Assembly: GCA_015680685.1 (NCBI GenBank)
Contig: MNCI01018064.1
Span: 46,067 to 110,066, forward strand
Reading direction: 5' to 3'
DNA: 64,000 nucleotides
Source: Gnetum montanum
Lineage: Eukaryota > Streptophyta > Gnetopsida > Gnetales > Gnetaceae
Shown in pieces: positions 22,574 to 34,434 of this stretch. The notes below the pieces were generated by a model. It did no database searches, was not told where the DNA came from, and saw only the letters and a program-made list of their open reading frames with translations. Within the stretch, counting starts at the first letter, position 1, and each line of letters begins with the position of its first letter. The position numbers and the translations under genes are program-made.

Positions 22574-23013
22574 TGATGAGTGATGAGTACCCTTATGCTC
22601 AACCATACAAATAAAAAGTGTTCACGCATGATCTAGTCAAATTCCGTGGATGGCACTAGATGTGGCATTTAGATCGCTGTCTTCTCACTTGGATAGGTGG
22701 TAGCTTTGTCACATATGGTTTAGTTAAGAGTGAGGCGTATGATAATTAATGTTGTTATGGCATTATGCTACTCCTAATGATAATAGAGAAATTATTTATT
22801 TAATCTAATTAACAATGAAAAGTAAAGTCTAAACTAGCCTACGTGTAATAACTATTTGTTCCTAACCTTCCATACATACCTTGGACTTCATGCAACTACT
22901 ACTGGGATTACAAAGTGTACCATTACTAGGCATACCAAATGATAACACTATTGGGTTACCAAGTAATTACACTTAGGCACTCATGATTAGTCGTACTCAT
23001 TTTGCTTAATAAC
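22574..23013 (-). repeat. Athila-2 5' LTR, R/U5 half
   Basis: It starts (plus strand) tgatgagtgatgagtaccc, the usual end of this LTR family, and stops where a solo LTR is inserted. The other half is 23902-24311; together they total about 850 bp. Confidence 0.8.
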
Positions 23014-23896
23014 TGATGAGCAGTAAGGTATGCCTACACCTAACCATATGAATCACAAGCATTTAGATGCAATCCAATTGAATTTTATAGACCTTAAGTT
23101 CCTAAGTACATTGGTTCCAAGATGTGAAATCTAATTGTGACAAATGTTGTCTTCTCAACTACACTTGTGGGGCTTAATTATATGGTTAGTTGTAATTGAG
23201 GCACATGATTTTTATTATTTTGTATTTTATTTGTCTACGATTAAGAACAAGTTGAAACTTAATTTATGAGCCACTTTAATTAATCTAATTGTTGGTCAAT
23301 AACTAACTATCCTAACATAAGTATTCGATCCCACTTTTCATGCACATCTTGAACATGTATAATGCTGCTGGGTTACCAAACGTTAAGCATTGTTGGGATT
23401 ACCAAGTGTCATACACATGCTCGAAGTGATCATACTTATGTGCTTAATTAATTCCATTTTATCGAACTAGCTTACTTTAGCTTAATTACTTGGGAGCATT
23501 AAAGGAAATTGCATAAAACATTAAATGCATGAATGAAATATTTAAGCTAGCTAAGGTGTTGCAAGTTTTGATTAGAAATCTTGTCTCTATTGCTGCACAC
23601 ATTGTTGTGCTCAAGTAAAATAGTGCTTGAATAAATATTCGTATACTTAATGAGTCCTGCTACAGGCACTTTGGAAAATATTCTAACTCTAGAGAAAATA
23701 AACTGCAAGAGATCTGCTATGCTATGACAAAAACTATCTAGAAATTGTGTGCCCAAGCACTATATTTATAGGCTGGTACATACCTTGTGATATCGTATAT
23801 TCGACATCACATCTTGGGGCTTGATATTGGGTATCCAATATCGAGGCTCCAATATCGAATATCCGATATTGGAGCTAGAAAAAACATTGTTCATCA
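23014..23896 (-). repeat. Solo Athila LTR inside Athila-2 LTR
   Basis: A complete LTR of 883 bp (plus-strand ends tgatgagcagt and ttcatca). It has a TATA box on the minus strand (cctataaata, near 23770) and strong GATATTGG-type palindromes at 23790-23880. It is flanked by ataac (23009-23013) and ataat (23897-23901), a TSD with one C to T change. No internal sequence lies next to it, so it is a solo LTR left by LTR-LTR recombination. Confidence 0.82.
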
Positions 23897-23901
23897 ATAA
23901 T

Positions 23902-24311
23902 AAAAATAATAAAGAGCAATAAATGATAAATATTAACTAAGAAAAATAGTAAGCATTTAAGTAATTAACAATAATAAAGCTAAGTGGATGTTGCAATGAT
24001 GGAAGTAATCTCAATCTTTATTGCCAAACATGTAACATGTCCAAGTACATCACACTTGAATAAGGATGTCATATAATCACTTAACATCATACTACGGGCA
24101 TGCATTGGAAACAAACTAATAAAACTTTTCTATGGATACTCTAAAAATCTATATAATCTCTATATATGCAAACCGTGCATCCAAGTGTTGTATTTATAGG
24201 CTAGCATAGATGAGGTGATATCAGGTCCTCAACATTGAAGGTTGTGCCTTGATATTGAACATCCAATAATGCAACTCCAATATTAAAGCCCTACCAAAAC
24301 ATGACTCATCA
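23902..24311 (-). repeat. Athila-2 5' LTR, U3 half
   Basis: Continues the LTR interrupted at 23013. It contains the TATA box (minus strand, 24200-24191) and ends (plus strand) catgactcatca, the inverted LTR terminus. Confidence 0.75.
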
Positions 24312-25233
24312 GCATCTATGTTGTAGCATCCTCGACAATGAGTCTCAATTGGCTACGACATCATAGATGCTATATCATATATGATATATCACATTTGCTA
24401 TAACTTAGTTGCATCAATGCATCCTTATCGATGCAGCCAAATGCATTAATGCATTTTCATCAATGCAATGCCCTTATTTGCCTATAAATATGCAAGCACC
24501 TGTCACATATTTTGTACCATTTGGTCAATAGTGTAGCCAAATTCTTACACGTTTACTTTGTAATCTTAGCAAATAGTCAATGTATGCCCTGAGTATGGAT
24601 TTGAGTCAATTGTATGACATCTTATTCAAGTGGTATTGTACTTAGACGCATTTCATGAATGATAATATGATCAAGATTTATTCATATTCATTGTAGCACT
24701 TTGACTTAGAATAAACACACTTTCAATGCAATTTACTTTCTATGCAATTATTTAATATTTACATTTCTATGCAAGTTAATTAATCAGTGGAATAAGCGTG
24801 ACCAGTTTCAACTTAAACATTTATTCGCTTGGTAATCCTAGTAGCGTTATTTCTTGGTTTGGCCAGTAGCATAATACTTGGTAATTCTAGCAATGGATAT
24901 GTGAGTTTAGGATGTGTATGGAAAACCAAGAATGGACACTCATTGCCCTTAGGATAGTTTAGAATTTAATTATATTGTTAATTAGATTAAATAATTAATC
25001 TTTATGGTATTGATTACTTTAGTTCAAGGCCCCAATAATATCATAATCATATGCCTCTTTGTACTAAACCATACGTAACAAAGCTACCACTAGTCCAAGT
25101 GGGAAGATAGCAACCAATGATTGATGCTTAACAATCTAGATACCACACTAGTTCCATCCACAAAATTCAACAAGCTTACATGTGAATGCTTGTGATTCGT
25201 AAGGTTGAATGTAGGGGATAGCCATTGCTCATC
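24312..25233 (+). repeat. Athila-family LTR, plus strand
   Basis: It ends gctcatca at 25233 like other LTR 3' ends here, and shares cttggtaatcctagtagcg and gtgagtttaggatgtgtatg with the Athila-1 and Athila-5 LTRs. A TATA-like cctataaata lies near 24481, preceded by gatgca/tgcatc repeats. The start is approximate: it abuts the end of the Athila-2 LTR with gcatcta, which resembles the Athila-5 LTR start. No PBS follows and no TSD was found. It may be a solo LTR or the 3' LTR of a broken element. Confidence 0.6.
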
Positions 25234-25684
25234 AACCTTCCTATCCAAACTTTTTCAAATCGGATTAGAATTGGTATAAGAATTCCCATTGCAAGACTTG
25301 TCGTAGGCACAAGACATCAGCATTTAAATCCTGTAATTTTGCTAGGATGCATGGGTATCAATACTTGTGCCAATACAAGGCCCATGTAATTCAAACTAAA
25401 TAATGAAAGTTGCAACATATAATTGTATTTTTTTTACAAGTTTCATTATGCCCACATAGTTTAGGATGTTGCAACTTTCATCATTATTTTTAAATTCTCT
25501 CTTGGGTCATTTCTCATCATGGGTATCCTATATCTTGTTTGAACAAGATCATGATTCTCCATGATGTTATGTTGCATGATTTAGTGGTAGGTTGAATTGA
25601 AATACATCTTCTTGACCATTTTGGTTCATCAACTAATTCTTCAAAAAATCAATTTGTTGGATCAATAACAAGTAACTACATTAT
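25234..25684. other. Spacer left of Athila-3, with inverted repeat
   Basis: No gene is supported. A stem-loop has arms aataatgaaagttgcaacat (25399-25418) and its inverse with a 3-base insertion (25466-25488), separated by about 47 bp. The last five bases, attat, are the left TSD of Athila-3. Confidence 0.6.
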
Positions 25685-26517
25685 TAATGAGTAGAAAGTA
25701 AACTCTATGCCCAACCATACGAATCATAAGCGTTACACTAGCGATCTAGCCGAATTCTATGGACTTAGCCCCTAAATGCACCGATGGGCAAAGATAATGA
25801 CTTAGGACGTGATCGTTGTCTTCTTGGCTTCACATGTGCAAGTTCACTAGTATGGTTACGTGTAAGCCAAGGCACATGATTTTTATTTATATTTTATATT
25901 TTAATTAATTAAGTCTAACTGTAAAAAAAAGGTGATTAATTGTAAATTAACTAATTAGTTATCTAATCTCTTAATCTAATTATCCTAACATAAGCATCTA
26001 GGCCCACCTTCTGTACACATCCTAAACTTGTTATAATGCTACTAGGTTACCAAGTGTTAGGTTATTGGGTGAACCAAGCGATAACACCACTAGGATTACC
26101 AAGTGTTAATGGTATGTTTGAGGTGGTTGTACTTATGTATTATTATTATTAAATGTATTAATTAACTAAGGACATGAATGTAAAATGCATAAGTAATAAA
26201 GTGCATGAATAGAAATATTAAACTATTCTTAAGTGCTGCAAGGAATTCCAAGAATCTCGTATTTATTATTGGCACATCAAAGTGTTCAAGTACATTGATG
26301 TTTGAATAAGGATGCATACAACCCTTGAAGTCCTACTGCGAGCACTCAAAAAATATTTTAACTCTGATTGGAAGAAAACTACAAGAACTTGGCTACTTTA
26401 TTGACTTAACGTGTCATAAATGCAATGGGTATGTGCATTTACATAGATAAGACTAGACATTGCATCAATGCATCACCATGTGTTGCTTGTCGATGCAGCT
26501 TATCGAATGATCCATCA
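25685..26517 (-). repeat. Athila-3 3' LTR
   Basis: 833 bp. It matches 49473-49834 then 61961-62470 end to end, for example ggcttcacatgtgcaagttc and gaatgatccatca at the U3 end. Its TATA region (gcatttacatag near 26434) is decayed compared with tttatata at 62352. Confidence 0.9.
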
Positions 26518-26756
26518 TACTCTTGCTACTGAATAAAAACTCATCCTCAAGTGAACAAAAATAGGATCCAGCTATTTACAAAATGGGGAAGGTATGGAAT
26601 TATTGACTACTAGACTAACTTTGAGTGCCGAATTATACAAATTTACAAAAATGATAGAAATGGGTATCTTGGACAACCGTTTTACAAAAATGATCCACAG
26701 TGATCCTATGATTACCATGATTACCAAAGATGAAGAGAAGATCAAATAGTGCTAGG
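26518..26756 (-). other. Athila-3 PPT side and ORF3 trailer
   Basis: Short noncoding stretch between the 3' LTR and the ORF3 stop. On the minus strand it has the conserved aggatgagttttta block and the position of the PPT, here decayed (cagtagcaagagta). It aligns with 60781-61015. Confidence 0.65.
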
Positions 26757-26934
26757 AGGTGGAGGCTCCTTGGATGCTGAATGACCTTCACTAGGCTTCA
26801 GCGCAACTGGCGGTGGTTGCTGAGGCTGAGGTTGTGGCTGTCTTGTTGCAACTGTTGCTTTTGGTGAAAGATGGAAGGCAACTGTTGCAACTGTTTGTAC
26901 ATAGTCCATGCAGGTTAACCAATGTGGGCTAGTA
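26757..26934 (-). pseudogene. Athila-3 ORF3, C-terminal piece
   Basis: Minus-strand end of the third ORF, aligning with 60590-60780. The tail is Pro- and Gln-rich; plus-strand words cttcactaggc and ggaggtggaggctcc mirror 60721-60770. It is cut from the rest of ORF3 by the L1 LINE. Its last 14 bases (aatgtgggctagta, 26921-26934) are the left TSD of the LINE. Confidence 0.8.
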
Positions 26935-28203
26935 AATATTCTTTAACTTGAGGCTTTGACTTGGAGGTACAAAGGGGTTGTTGAGGGTTCGTTGAGCAGA
27001 CGATGACACTCTTAGCGATTCTAGCTGCTGTTGAGATCATCGTGAGGGTGGCGCAGCGTTTGCAAGTCTCCAGCTACTGCTTGCATGCATGCAATTGTGG
27101 TGCGATAGTGGTTTTGCCGGTCCCAGTGTTAGTTCGGTGTTGACGGTGGTTTTGTCACTTGTTTGTTGCAAGTTTTGGAGTTCTAGATTTGGGTAAGAAG
27201 CTAGAAGTTTTTTTTGGATGGAAGGTACAGACATGAGTGAGGATTTCACTAATGGCGATTGTTAGCGTTTGATATGTGGTAAGCTTCCTTGGCAGCTTCG
27301 TCATGAGAGGAATCTTTTACAAGAGCGAGTGTTTGTGGGTTGGACGGATCTCACTTTGGAATGGTATGCAGTTTAGAGAATGACACTAACTTGGCATTGG
27401 TAGATCAGGGTTTTTCAAATTAATGACAATGTTTGGCTCTTTGATTATTTCTCTGCTCTCGCTTGTGCATGTTTGCTGCACGAACTCGACTATTTTAAAC
27501 TATTGGGTTCGTTTTTCAATCTATGATCTATTGGATGTTTTGGTTGGTCTAAGGAGCATTTCCTTGGTTTCTCTTGTAAATGGGTTTCTTTCCCTAAATT
27601 GGATTTGGATCTTTGGAACACTATCATTCTCAGGTGGATTTTTTCTCCATGGGGTCTAATACTATTTGTGGATAGGAAGGGTTTTAATTGTCGACATTGA
27701 AGGACTCGTATTTTTACAAATCAACAATTCTTGAATACAGTAATAATTTCATGTTGGTGGGGTGGAACTTGACACTTTTAGGCTATTCTTGGCCAGAAGT
27801 TCCATGGAATCAAGGTTTGGTGTCCAAAATAGCGAGAGCAGTTTGAAATTCACAACCAAAAACTTGCTGAAAGTTCCACAGAATCAATTCAAACTGCTAT
27901 TGCAATACTGAAAGAAGTGATGGAGACATCAGGATCATACAACATTGAATATTAGGCAGAGTAGTAGCTACAAGAATTTGTGTCTCGGGCTCCCAATTCT
28001 ACACCTCCTCAAATGGCTATTTTTGCTTTCTTGGCTTTTCCTTTAAATTCTGTCCAACTCTCATCTACAACTACTAGAGCTACAAATGTCGGACAAAAAC
28101 CTCATTGTTTAAATACCAATGAAAACAAACAGTTACAAGTCACATTGAGTTATCTGGGAGCTCTGCATAAATGGCATGGAGGAGCTTCTTCCTTTATTTC
28201 AAA

Positions 28204-28937
28204 ATGAAGATTCTTAGCTGGAATGTGAGAAGGCTTCATACACCCTCTCACCAACAAGCCATCAAATCATGGTGGTCTACTACACAATTGGATTTTTTTT
28301 ATTTACAGGAAACAAAAATGAATGATGTTCAGAGTGTTGCTACTATTAGGCATCTTTCCCCTTAGTGTGATTTCTATTTTGTCGGTTCTTCTGGGTGCTC
28401 AGGAGGGTTTTGGATTATATGGAAATCAGATTTTGCAATTTCCTTGCTCTGGTCAAACAAGAATTCCTTGGCTATTCGGGTTGTAGGTACCCCAGATTGA
28501 ATTCTAGTCAATATTCATGGGCCACCTCAAGTTCAGGACCGTTCCTACTTTTTGGAAAAAGTTTTCTTCCACGTTTCAAAACATCAAGGATCCTGTCTTA
28601 CTTGTTGGTGATTTTAACTCTATTTGAGCTCATTTGAGAAATCTGGGGGACTTTGGAACGTTGCTGGCCACTCTCCTTTTATGGAGGCAGTTAGGAAGTT
28701 AGCATATATTGATGTCCCTTTGTTGGGTGGAGTTTATACTTGGTCCAATCTATGGTTGGCTGCTGATCAGGTGTTGTGCGAGTTAGATCATTTTCTAGCA
28801 TCTATATCTTGGTTTCAATCATTCCCTTTTGCTTCTGCGTATCGTCTTCCTCGTACTTGCTCTGATCATTGGTCTGCCATGTTGAGTACAGAAAATCAAC
28901 ACCGACCATCAATTTTTAGATGGGAGAATTTTTGAAA
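28204..28937 (+). pseudogene. LINE ORF2: APE endonuclease part
   Basis: Endonuclease that nicks target DNA for target-primed reverse transcription. Visible motifs, in order: MKILSWNVRRL at the start (the usual ATG and SWNVR box), LQETKM with the metal-binding Glu near 28307, a YTWSN box near 28738, and CSDHWSAML with the terminal Ser-Asp-His near 28861. Frameshifts near 28370-28640 and stops break it. The motif set is that of plant L1 elements. Confidence 0.88.
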
Positions 28938-31260
28938 CAGAGTACCCACAGTGGAGAAAATTATTCAGCAACAATGACAACAAGAAGTTTTTGACACAGT
29001 TCAATTTTAAGTGCTTTAGAAATTGAAAAGTGTTTGATAGTCTATGCTTGCTTGAAGGAAGCAGCACCAACTTAATTGGCATCATTAGAAGTAGACATTA
29101 ATTACTCAAATTAACGACCTTCAGTGTGATATGGATGTGGTCGGTTGGTCTAAAGAATTCCAAGAGTGTGAATGGGACATCGTTCAAACTTATAATAATG
29201 TTCAGCAATAGGAATCAATGTACTGGAAACAAAGAGCCAAAATGAAATGGCTTCTTCATGGTGATGCTGGAACCAGGTTTTTTCATCAATATGCATCTGT
29301 CCATCATTCAAAGTCTTGATTAGGTTTAAATTTCTAATATTGCTTTAAATTTTTATCATGATTTATTGGGCACAAGAATAAATATAGATTAGGATGCTTT
29401 GAAAGAAGTCCTGGGGCAGCTGAGGCCAAACTTATAGCCTCTAACATTCATATGCTTAATAAGGCCGCGATGGTGGATGAAGTGTGGAACACCGTCCAAA
29501 GTATGACAAATAACAAAGCCGCTTAGATGGTTTTACAATTGAATTTTAAATTTTTTTTGGTACATTGGTGGCAAAGACATTTCCAATTTGGTGTTTGAAT
29601 TTTGGAGAACTATTTTAAGTGAATTCAATATCACCTAGATTTCCTTTCTGTCAAAAAAAGCTAGGGCAAGCAACATCAAAGATTTTAGGCTAATTAGCTT
29701 ATGCAATACTATTTATAAGATCATCTCCAAGTTTATGGCTAATCAAGTGCAAAAAGTTCTCCAATCAATTATTGCTTCGGAGCAAGCTGGTTTTGTCCTT
29801 AACAAGTATATTTTAGATCAATTTCTTCTTACTCAATAGCTTCTTCATTTAGCTTATCTCTAGAAGATCCCAAGTGTAGCTCTAAAATTAGACATTAGTA
29901 AAGCCTATGACAAAATCTCTCAGGAATATCTTGATGCTGTTACAATAGATTGGTTTTTGGTTTTCCAGAACACTGGATTCGTAAATCGGGGCAATGCTAT
30001 AAAGGCACCCGTTTTTCTTTGCTAATTAATGAGGTGCGTACTGGCAATTTTTTGGCGAGAAACGAAGTTTGCCATGGTGACCCAATTTCTCCTTATTTAT
30101 TTATTATGGAAATGGAAGGGCTTGGTACCATTATTAGGAAATTCAATATACAAAAACATATCAAGGCCATTATCCTAGCTCATGGATGCTCAGATTTCAC
30201 ACTCTCAATTGTTGATGATACTTTTATTTTTCTATAGGGAACTACTTTTGTACTCAATCATGCTTTTGAGTATCTTTAGGTTTTTTCCAAAGCTTCAGGA
30301 TTTCAAATCAATTTTTTTAAAAAGTAGGATTTTCAATTTTGGGACACCAACAAATGTGTTCAAAGAGTTTTGTTTTAAACTCTAGTGTCAAGAAGACAAA
30401 CTACGTGCTAAGTATTTGGGTATTCCTTTGTTCTTTGGATGGATGACAATTAATTTTTGAGAGGAAGTGATTCAGAAAATAAAGCACAGATTGTCGGCTT
30501 GAAAAGAGAAATTGTTGAATCAAGTAAGGAGGCTACAGTTTCTCCACTTCGTGCTTTAGGCGATTCCTCTTTATTTATTATCTTATTATAGAGCTTTAGA
30601 AGCAATGCTAAATCACTTGGAAAAGTCAGAAAGATGTTTTCTTTGGTCTCATGTTAAGGAACACAGTTTCCACTTAATTAATTGGGATAATCTCTATCAT
30701 CCAATCTAAGAAGGATGATGGGGAATTCAACACTTACACCACATTCATTTTGCATTACTTGGGAAGCTTATTTGGCAACTCTACACTAGAGACAAATCAT
30801 GGATTCAAGTAATGCAAGCCAAATATCTTTATAATAATAGTTTGTTTCATAATGCTCCAACCATTATAAGAACAAGTCCAACATGGTGGAGCTTTGAAAA
30901 ATTAAGGTCTTGGTTCCAATAGAATACCAAAATTCAAAATCAAGTTGTACAAAGAGGTCACTTGGCTTAATATAAGCTATGCGAGGCTTATACAAGCCTT
31001 GCACTAGGTATCAAAAATCCCATAAAAGAGTCATTGCCCAAATGCAAAGTTTTTATGTCTAAATGTTTACATGGAAGATTGCCTTGAAGCTGCTTCTTTT
31101 TCATAAAGGCTTGACCTATGATAGTACTTGTGTGCATTGTGGGACTCTACCATAGACCATAGACCATTTTCTTTTTAGCTGTCCAGCTGTCCAATCTTTC
31201 TTGAATGAGCTTATATGTTGAATAGGCACATGTTGGAGGTGGAAATCCCTACATGATACT
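28938..31260 (+). pseudogene. LINE ORF2: reverse transcriptase and C-terminal zinc segment
   Basis: RT blocks: DFRLISLCNTIYKIISK near 29680, ASEQAGFVLNKYILDQ near 29775, LKLDISKAYDKI near 29885, GDPISPYLFI near 30077, and the catalytic block IVDDTFIFL near 30207, the counterpart of FADD in plant L1. After a long decayed stretch (30400-31080) comes a C-terminal zinc segment: CVHCGT near 31130 and DHFLFSCP near 31163. Several frames are used, so the frame is badly shifted. This end of ORF2 points to the full 3' end of the element. Confidence 0.87.
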
Positions 31261-31518
31261 AACTCAAACCCCTCAAAATCAGGATAAATGGAAGAGGTGT
31301 AAACACAAAACCATTGTAGTAGTGGGTCTACACACAGTGTGGTGTTCTCATAACTGATGGGTTTTTTGACACGAATGGTGTGATCAAGCTTTATCTACTT
31401 GTCGTTTCTTAGTTGATTATTCCACCATTTTTCATTTTTATGGATGTTCTTAATTTTGCCATGCATTATCAACTATGCCATGGCCACTATAGAAATAGGT
31501 TTTTCTTTCCCTTAAAAA

Positions 31519-34162
31519 AATGTGGGCTAGTATGGGGACATCCCACGGATAGGGCATTGCTGAGAACAACTCTTTTATGTTGACAAACCATTTTGTGCAT
31601 TGTTTACATTTTACATCTAACATCTTTACAAGGTTTTGTAGCTTATGATAGTCTTTCATCCTCTTGGCCAGGTTCTCAGCAATTGATCATTGATCTTTGA
31701 AACGGATCCTGAGAACTTCAAGCTCAACATTAGCTATCTTCAGCTTTTGCTTGGTATGCTTGTGGTGCTTGAACTCAGCTTCATAGAGGAGGTATGAGTT
31801 GGCCACCTACTTCTCTAGCTTTGACCTTGGCCTTTTAGTTGTCAACATCACCAAGTTCACATAGCGGAGGTTGGCAAGTTCTATGTGCTTTGTCATTTTA
31901 TCAATTTGCAGCTCCTTTAGGTATATCTCTGCTTTTTTGTTGGCTTTTAAACTATCAAATATTGGCTACCATACATTGCCTCTTTTTTGGAGCTGCTGGA
32001 GGGCCTTGTTCATCTTCACCTTGGCCAATTGAATCTCTTTTTCATTTACCTCCTTAAAGAGCCCTACCTAGTCCCTGTAGTGATTTTTTACACGTTTGAA
32101 TTTTAGGGCTTTGTTTTTCTAGGCGGCTACCTTAATGGTCATTTCTTGTGAATTTCCCAGACCTCTTCCATTGACAAATTTTAGTTCTTCATTGCTAACC
32201 TCCTCAGATTCATGTTTACCTTAGTGAGCTACTTCTACTATTGTCTCACAAATTTAACCATATGGTCTTTTTGTTCCTCAACATTGTGCATGCGATGGAT
32301 GTCCTTGGTTAAGGTTAAGTTCTCCTTGTGAACTTATGTCAAGTCCTTATTGGTGTGAATCAAAATTGCTCTCGATAAGGATGAATTGAAGATCACCATC
32401 TCCTTGGCATTCTCAACCTTTTTTAATCAATTTTGAAGTTGTAGGAAAGCTTCATCCTATGTGATGGCTTGTCTAAGAATGGTAGGATCAACTAGTTAGG
32501 CTCTTAGCTCTACAATCCCAGTAACCAACCTTTGATTCTTGTTAGTGGCTACCTCAAGTTGAGCATTTGATATGATGAGCTTACCCTTTATTTCTAGTAG
32601 CTTGAATTAGGTTGTAGTGACTTCCTTCAAGAGATCAAAGCACTTCGAAAGCGGTTGCTCGATCCCCACTAGTCAATTTAACACTTCTTCATGTTGAGTT
32701 ATGCTTAGCCTCCCTCTTGCCACTCCTACAGAAGTGTGCATATATTTTAATGTAGTAATGTCTAGCATAGCTACCATAGGAGCATTTAATGCTTTAGTCA
32801 CTCTGTTAGCCATCACCTCTGCCACTATTTCCTATCCTGGATGCTACATCACCAAGACGGTAGTCCTCTTGCCCTCCTCTATGCATACCAAGAAGGTTGT
32901 AGTGTTCCTTAAAATTTTTGGGAACTCTTGTTATCTAGGGATAGACATTGTAAGTTCTCGAGCACTTAGATTTGATCCCATGGGCCCCTACATTCTTGGG
33001 GTAAAAAAAATGGTGTAGTCTCTTCTAGCCAACTTATTATTTTGGTGACCTCGTTGAGATGGCTCAACATTGGCCAATAGATTGATGGTACCCCACCACC
33101 TAGCTCACCTTGCTACTATTGCATCAATTTTTCATGCAATTTTCTCATGTGCTCAATAGTGACATGAGCCTCTAGCATTGCCTCTTTGATGGGTGATCAT
33201 TGTGGTTGCTTCTTCTCAAGTAGCTTTGCAGGTGCTTTGTCCATTATCTCTTTCCAAGCAACGATAGGAGCATGATAGATAGTATCATTAGCATAATGAG
33301 CTATAACTTCCCTTCTGCAAATATTTCTAATCAAGCACATGAAGGGAAGTGTCTTCCTCCCTCCCTTGTTTTCTTTGGAATGCTTTTCAATCTCCAAGAA
33401 GATGAGTTGAGGGAGGTTGATCGGAAATTTATTGCTTAGAGTGGTACATGCATAGGTGAAGAAGGTAGTGACTTTGTTAGGCCTCACCATTGGGTTCAGA
33501 TGGTAGCCTGCAATTTTGAAATAAACTTTCTCTACCTTGGTTAGTGCATTGTACTCCTTATGGCTTATCCCATATCATCATTTGATCTATTCCTTTTTTG
33601 CTTCTAGATATGCTTGTGTGGGGATCTTTGCCAATGTTGTCCCAATGTTAGGCAATTCAAGGACCTCTGCAATGACCTCAATTGAATAAGAGATGTTGAT
33701 GACTTTGATTTTAACAGTAACATCTACTTGTTGGTTATTCCAAAAAGGATAGGTTTTCCCCATGTACCACTCCCCACTAGAAGAGAGGATGGACCATATG
33801 GGAGACCCCTATAGTTAAGTCTTGACCTACTTTGGTGCCAAGTGCAAGAAGGTACTAAATTTAGGTTCTTGAAAAATAGAACTTCGGATTTCCTTGGAAA
33901 GGATTTGTTTAAGATAGGCCTCAGTCAATGTGACCTCCAAATTTGGCCTAGGTGTTGGTACCTCATTTTTCCTTGACTGGCCTATTTCTACTATGGGAAT
34001 TTGATGAACAGATTCCACTTTGGGCTCCTCCCAAAGAGGTCTTGTTGCATGTGTTTGTACTTCACCTTCTAAAGGCTATTGTGGCTGTTGGTCCCTTCCT
34101 CCTCTTGGTTTCTTCTCCTTTGGTTGGGATGGTCCTTTGTCCTATGGTCTCTTTGGTGCCAT
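31519..34162 (-). pseudogene. Athila-3 ORF3, main part
   Basis: Third ORF, downstream of pol, on the minus strand. It starts with ATG at 34162-34160 (MAPKRP) and aligns throughout with Athila-5 ORF3. The N-terminus is basic and Pro-rich; PNLEVTLTEAYLKQ near 33930 is shared. The best kept block is open at 33490-33197 (NLPQLIFLEIEKHSKENKG, then LPFMCLIRN). The C-terminal half (about 32700-31520) is rich in Leu, Lys and Glu and looks coiled-coil. I recall a similar 'LPF-x-x-LI' block in plant proteins labelled putative transposon protein or ATHILA ORF-1, but no search was run. No signal peptide or membrane segment is apparent. Confidence 0.75.
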
Positions 34163-34434
34163 TTGAAATCACAAACATAATCTAGAATTAGTATTTTATG
34201 TGTAACTATTAAGACCTTTGATACCTTTTCTCATTTGGGCAAGTTACACATAGGTTGGTTATGATCATGATGAATGGATTATTTTAATATTATTTTATCC
34301 AGTTAGCTACTTGAGTTTGTTGATGAGGCTTAACTTAGTGTAGATTGGTGATTTTAATAATATTTTATTAGTTAAACCTTAGGAAGTTAAAATTTTTTTT
34401 AAAAAATTATTGTCATAAACCATTAGTTTATGGT
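34163..34434 (-). other. Athila-3 ORF3 leader, part next to ORF3
   Basis: Noncoding, AT-rich. It continues, across the Athila-4 insertion, the leader at 41488-41590 and aligns with 57650-57913 (minus-strand word aaggtttaactaataaaat). The last five plus-strand bases, atggt, face gtggc at 41488-41492 as a probable TSD of Athila-4 with two transitions. Confidence 0.65.

Larger units (their letters stand above)
18180..24311 (-). mobile_element. Athila-2: gag-only Athila derivative (-)
   Basis: Read on the minus strand: 5' LTR (24311 to 22574, split by a solo LTR), PBS, gag, a short unrelated stretch, the post-integrase purine motif, spacer, and an internal promoter near 18440. No protease, RT, RNase H or integrase is present between gag (20600) and the purine motif (about 19960). 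The left end and 3' LTR were not found, so the left limit is approximate. Confidence 0.65.
26935..31518 (+). mobile_element. L1-type LINE inserted in Athila-3 ORF3
   Basis: A non-LTR element of about 4.58 kb flanked by a 14-bp TSD, aatgtgggctagta (26921-26934 and 31519-31532), with a short A tail (cttaaaaaaa at 31511-31520, overlapping the TSD). It has an APE-type endonuclease, an RT and a C-terminal CCHC-like segment, all broken by stops and shifts. The first 1.27 kb (26935-28200), where ORF1 would lie, shows no domain I recognise. Confidence 0.93.

Noticed and set aside
24312-25233. This LTR as the missing 3' LTR of Athila-1
   Set aside because: Its R/U5 part is clearly less like the Athila-1 5' LTR than Athila-5 LTRs are, and Athila-1 internal sequence does not lead into it. 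Not excluded, but unsupported.
27037-27249. Minus-strand open frame in the LINE 5' part
   Set aside because: Antisense to the LINE and without any recognisable domain.
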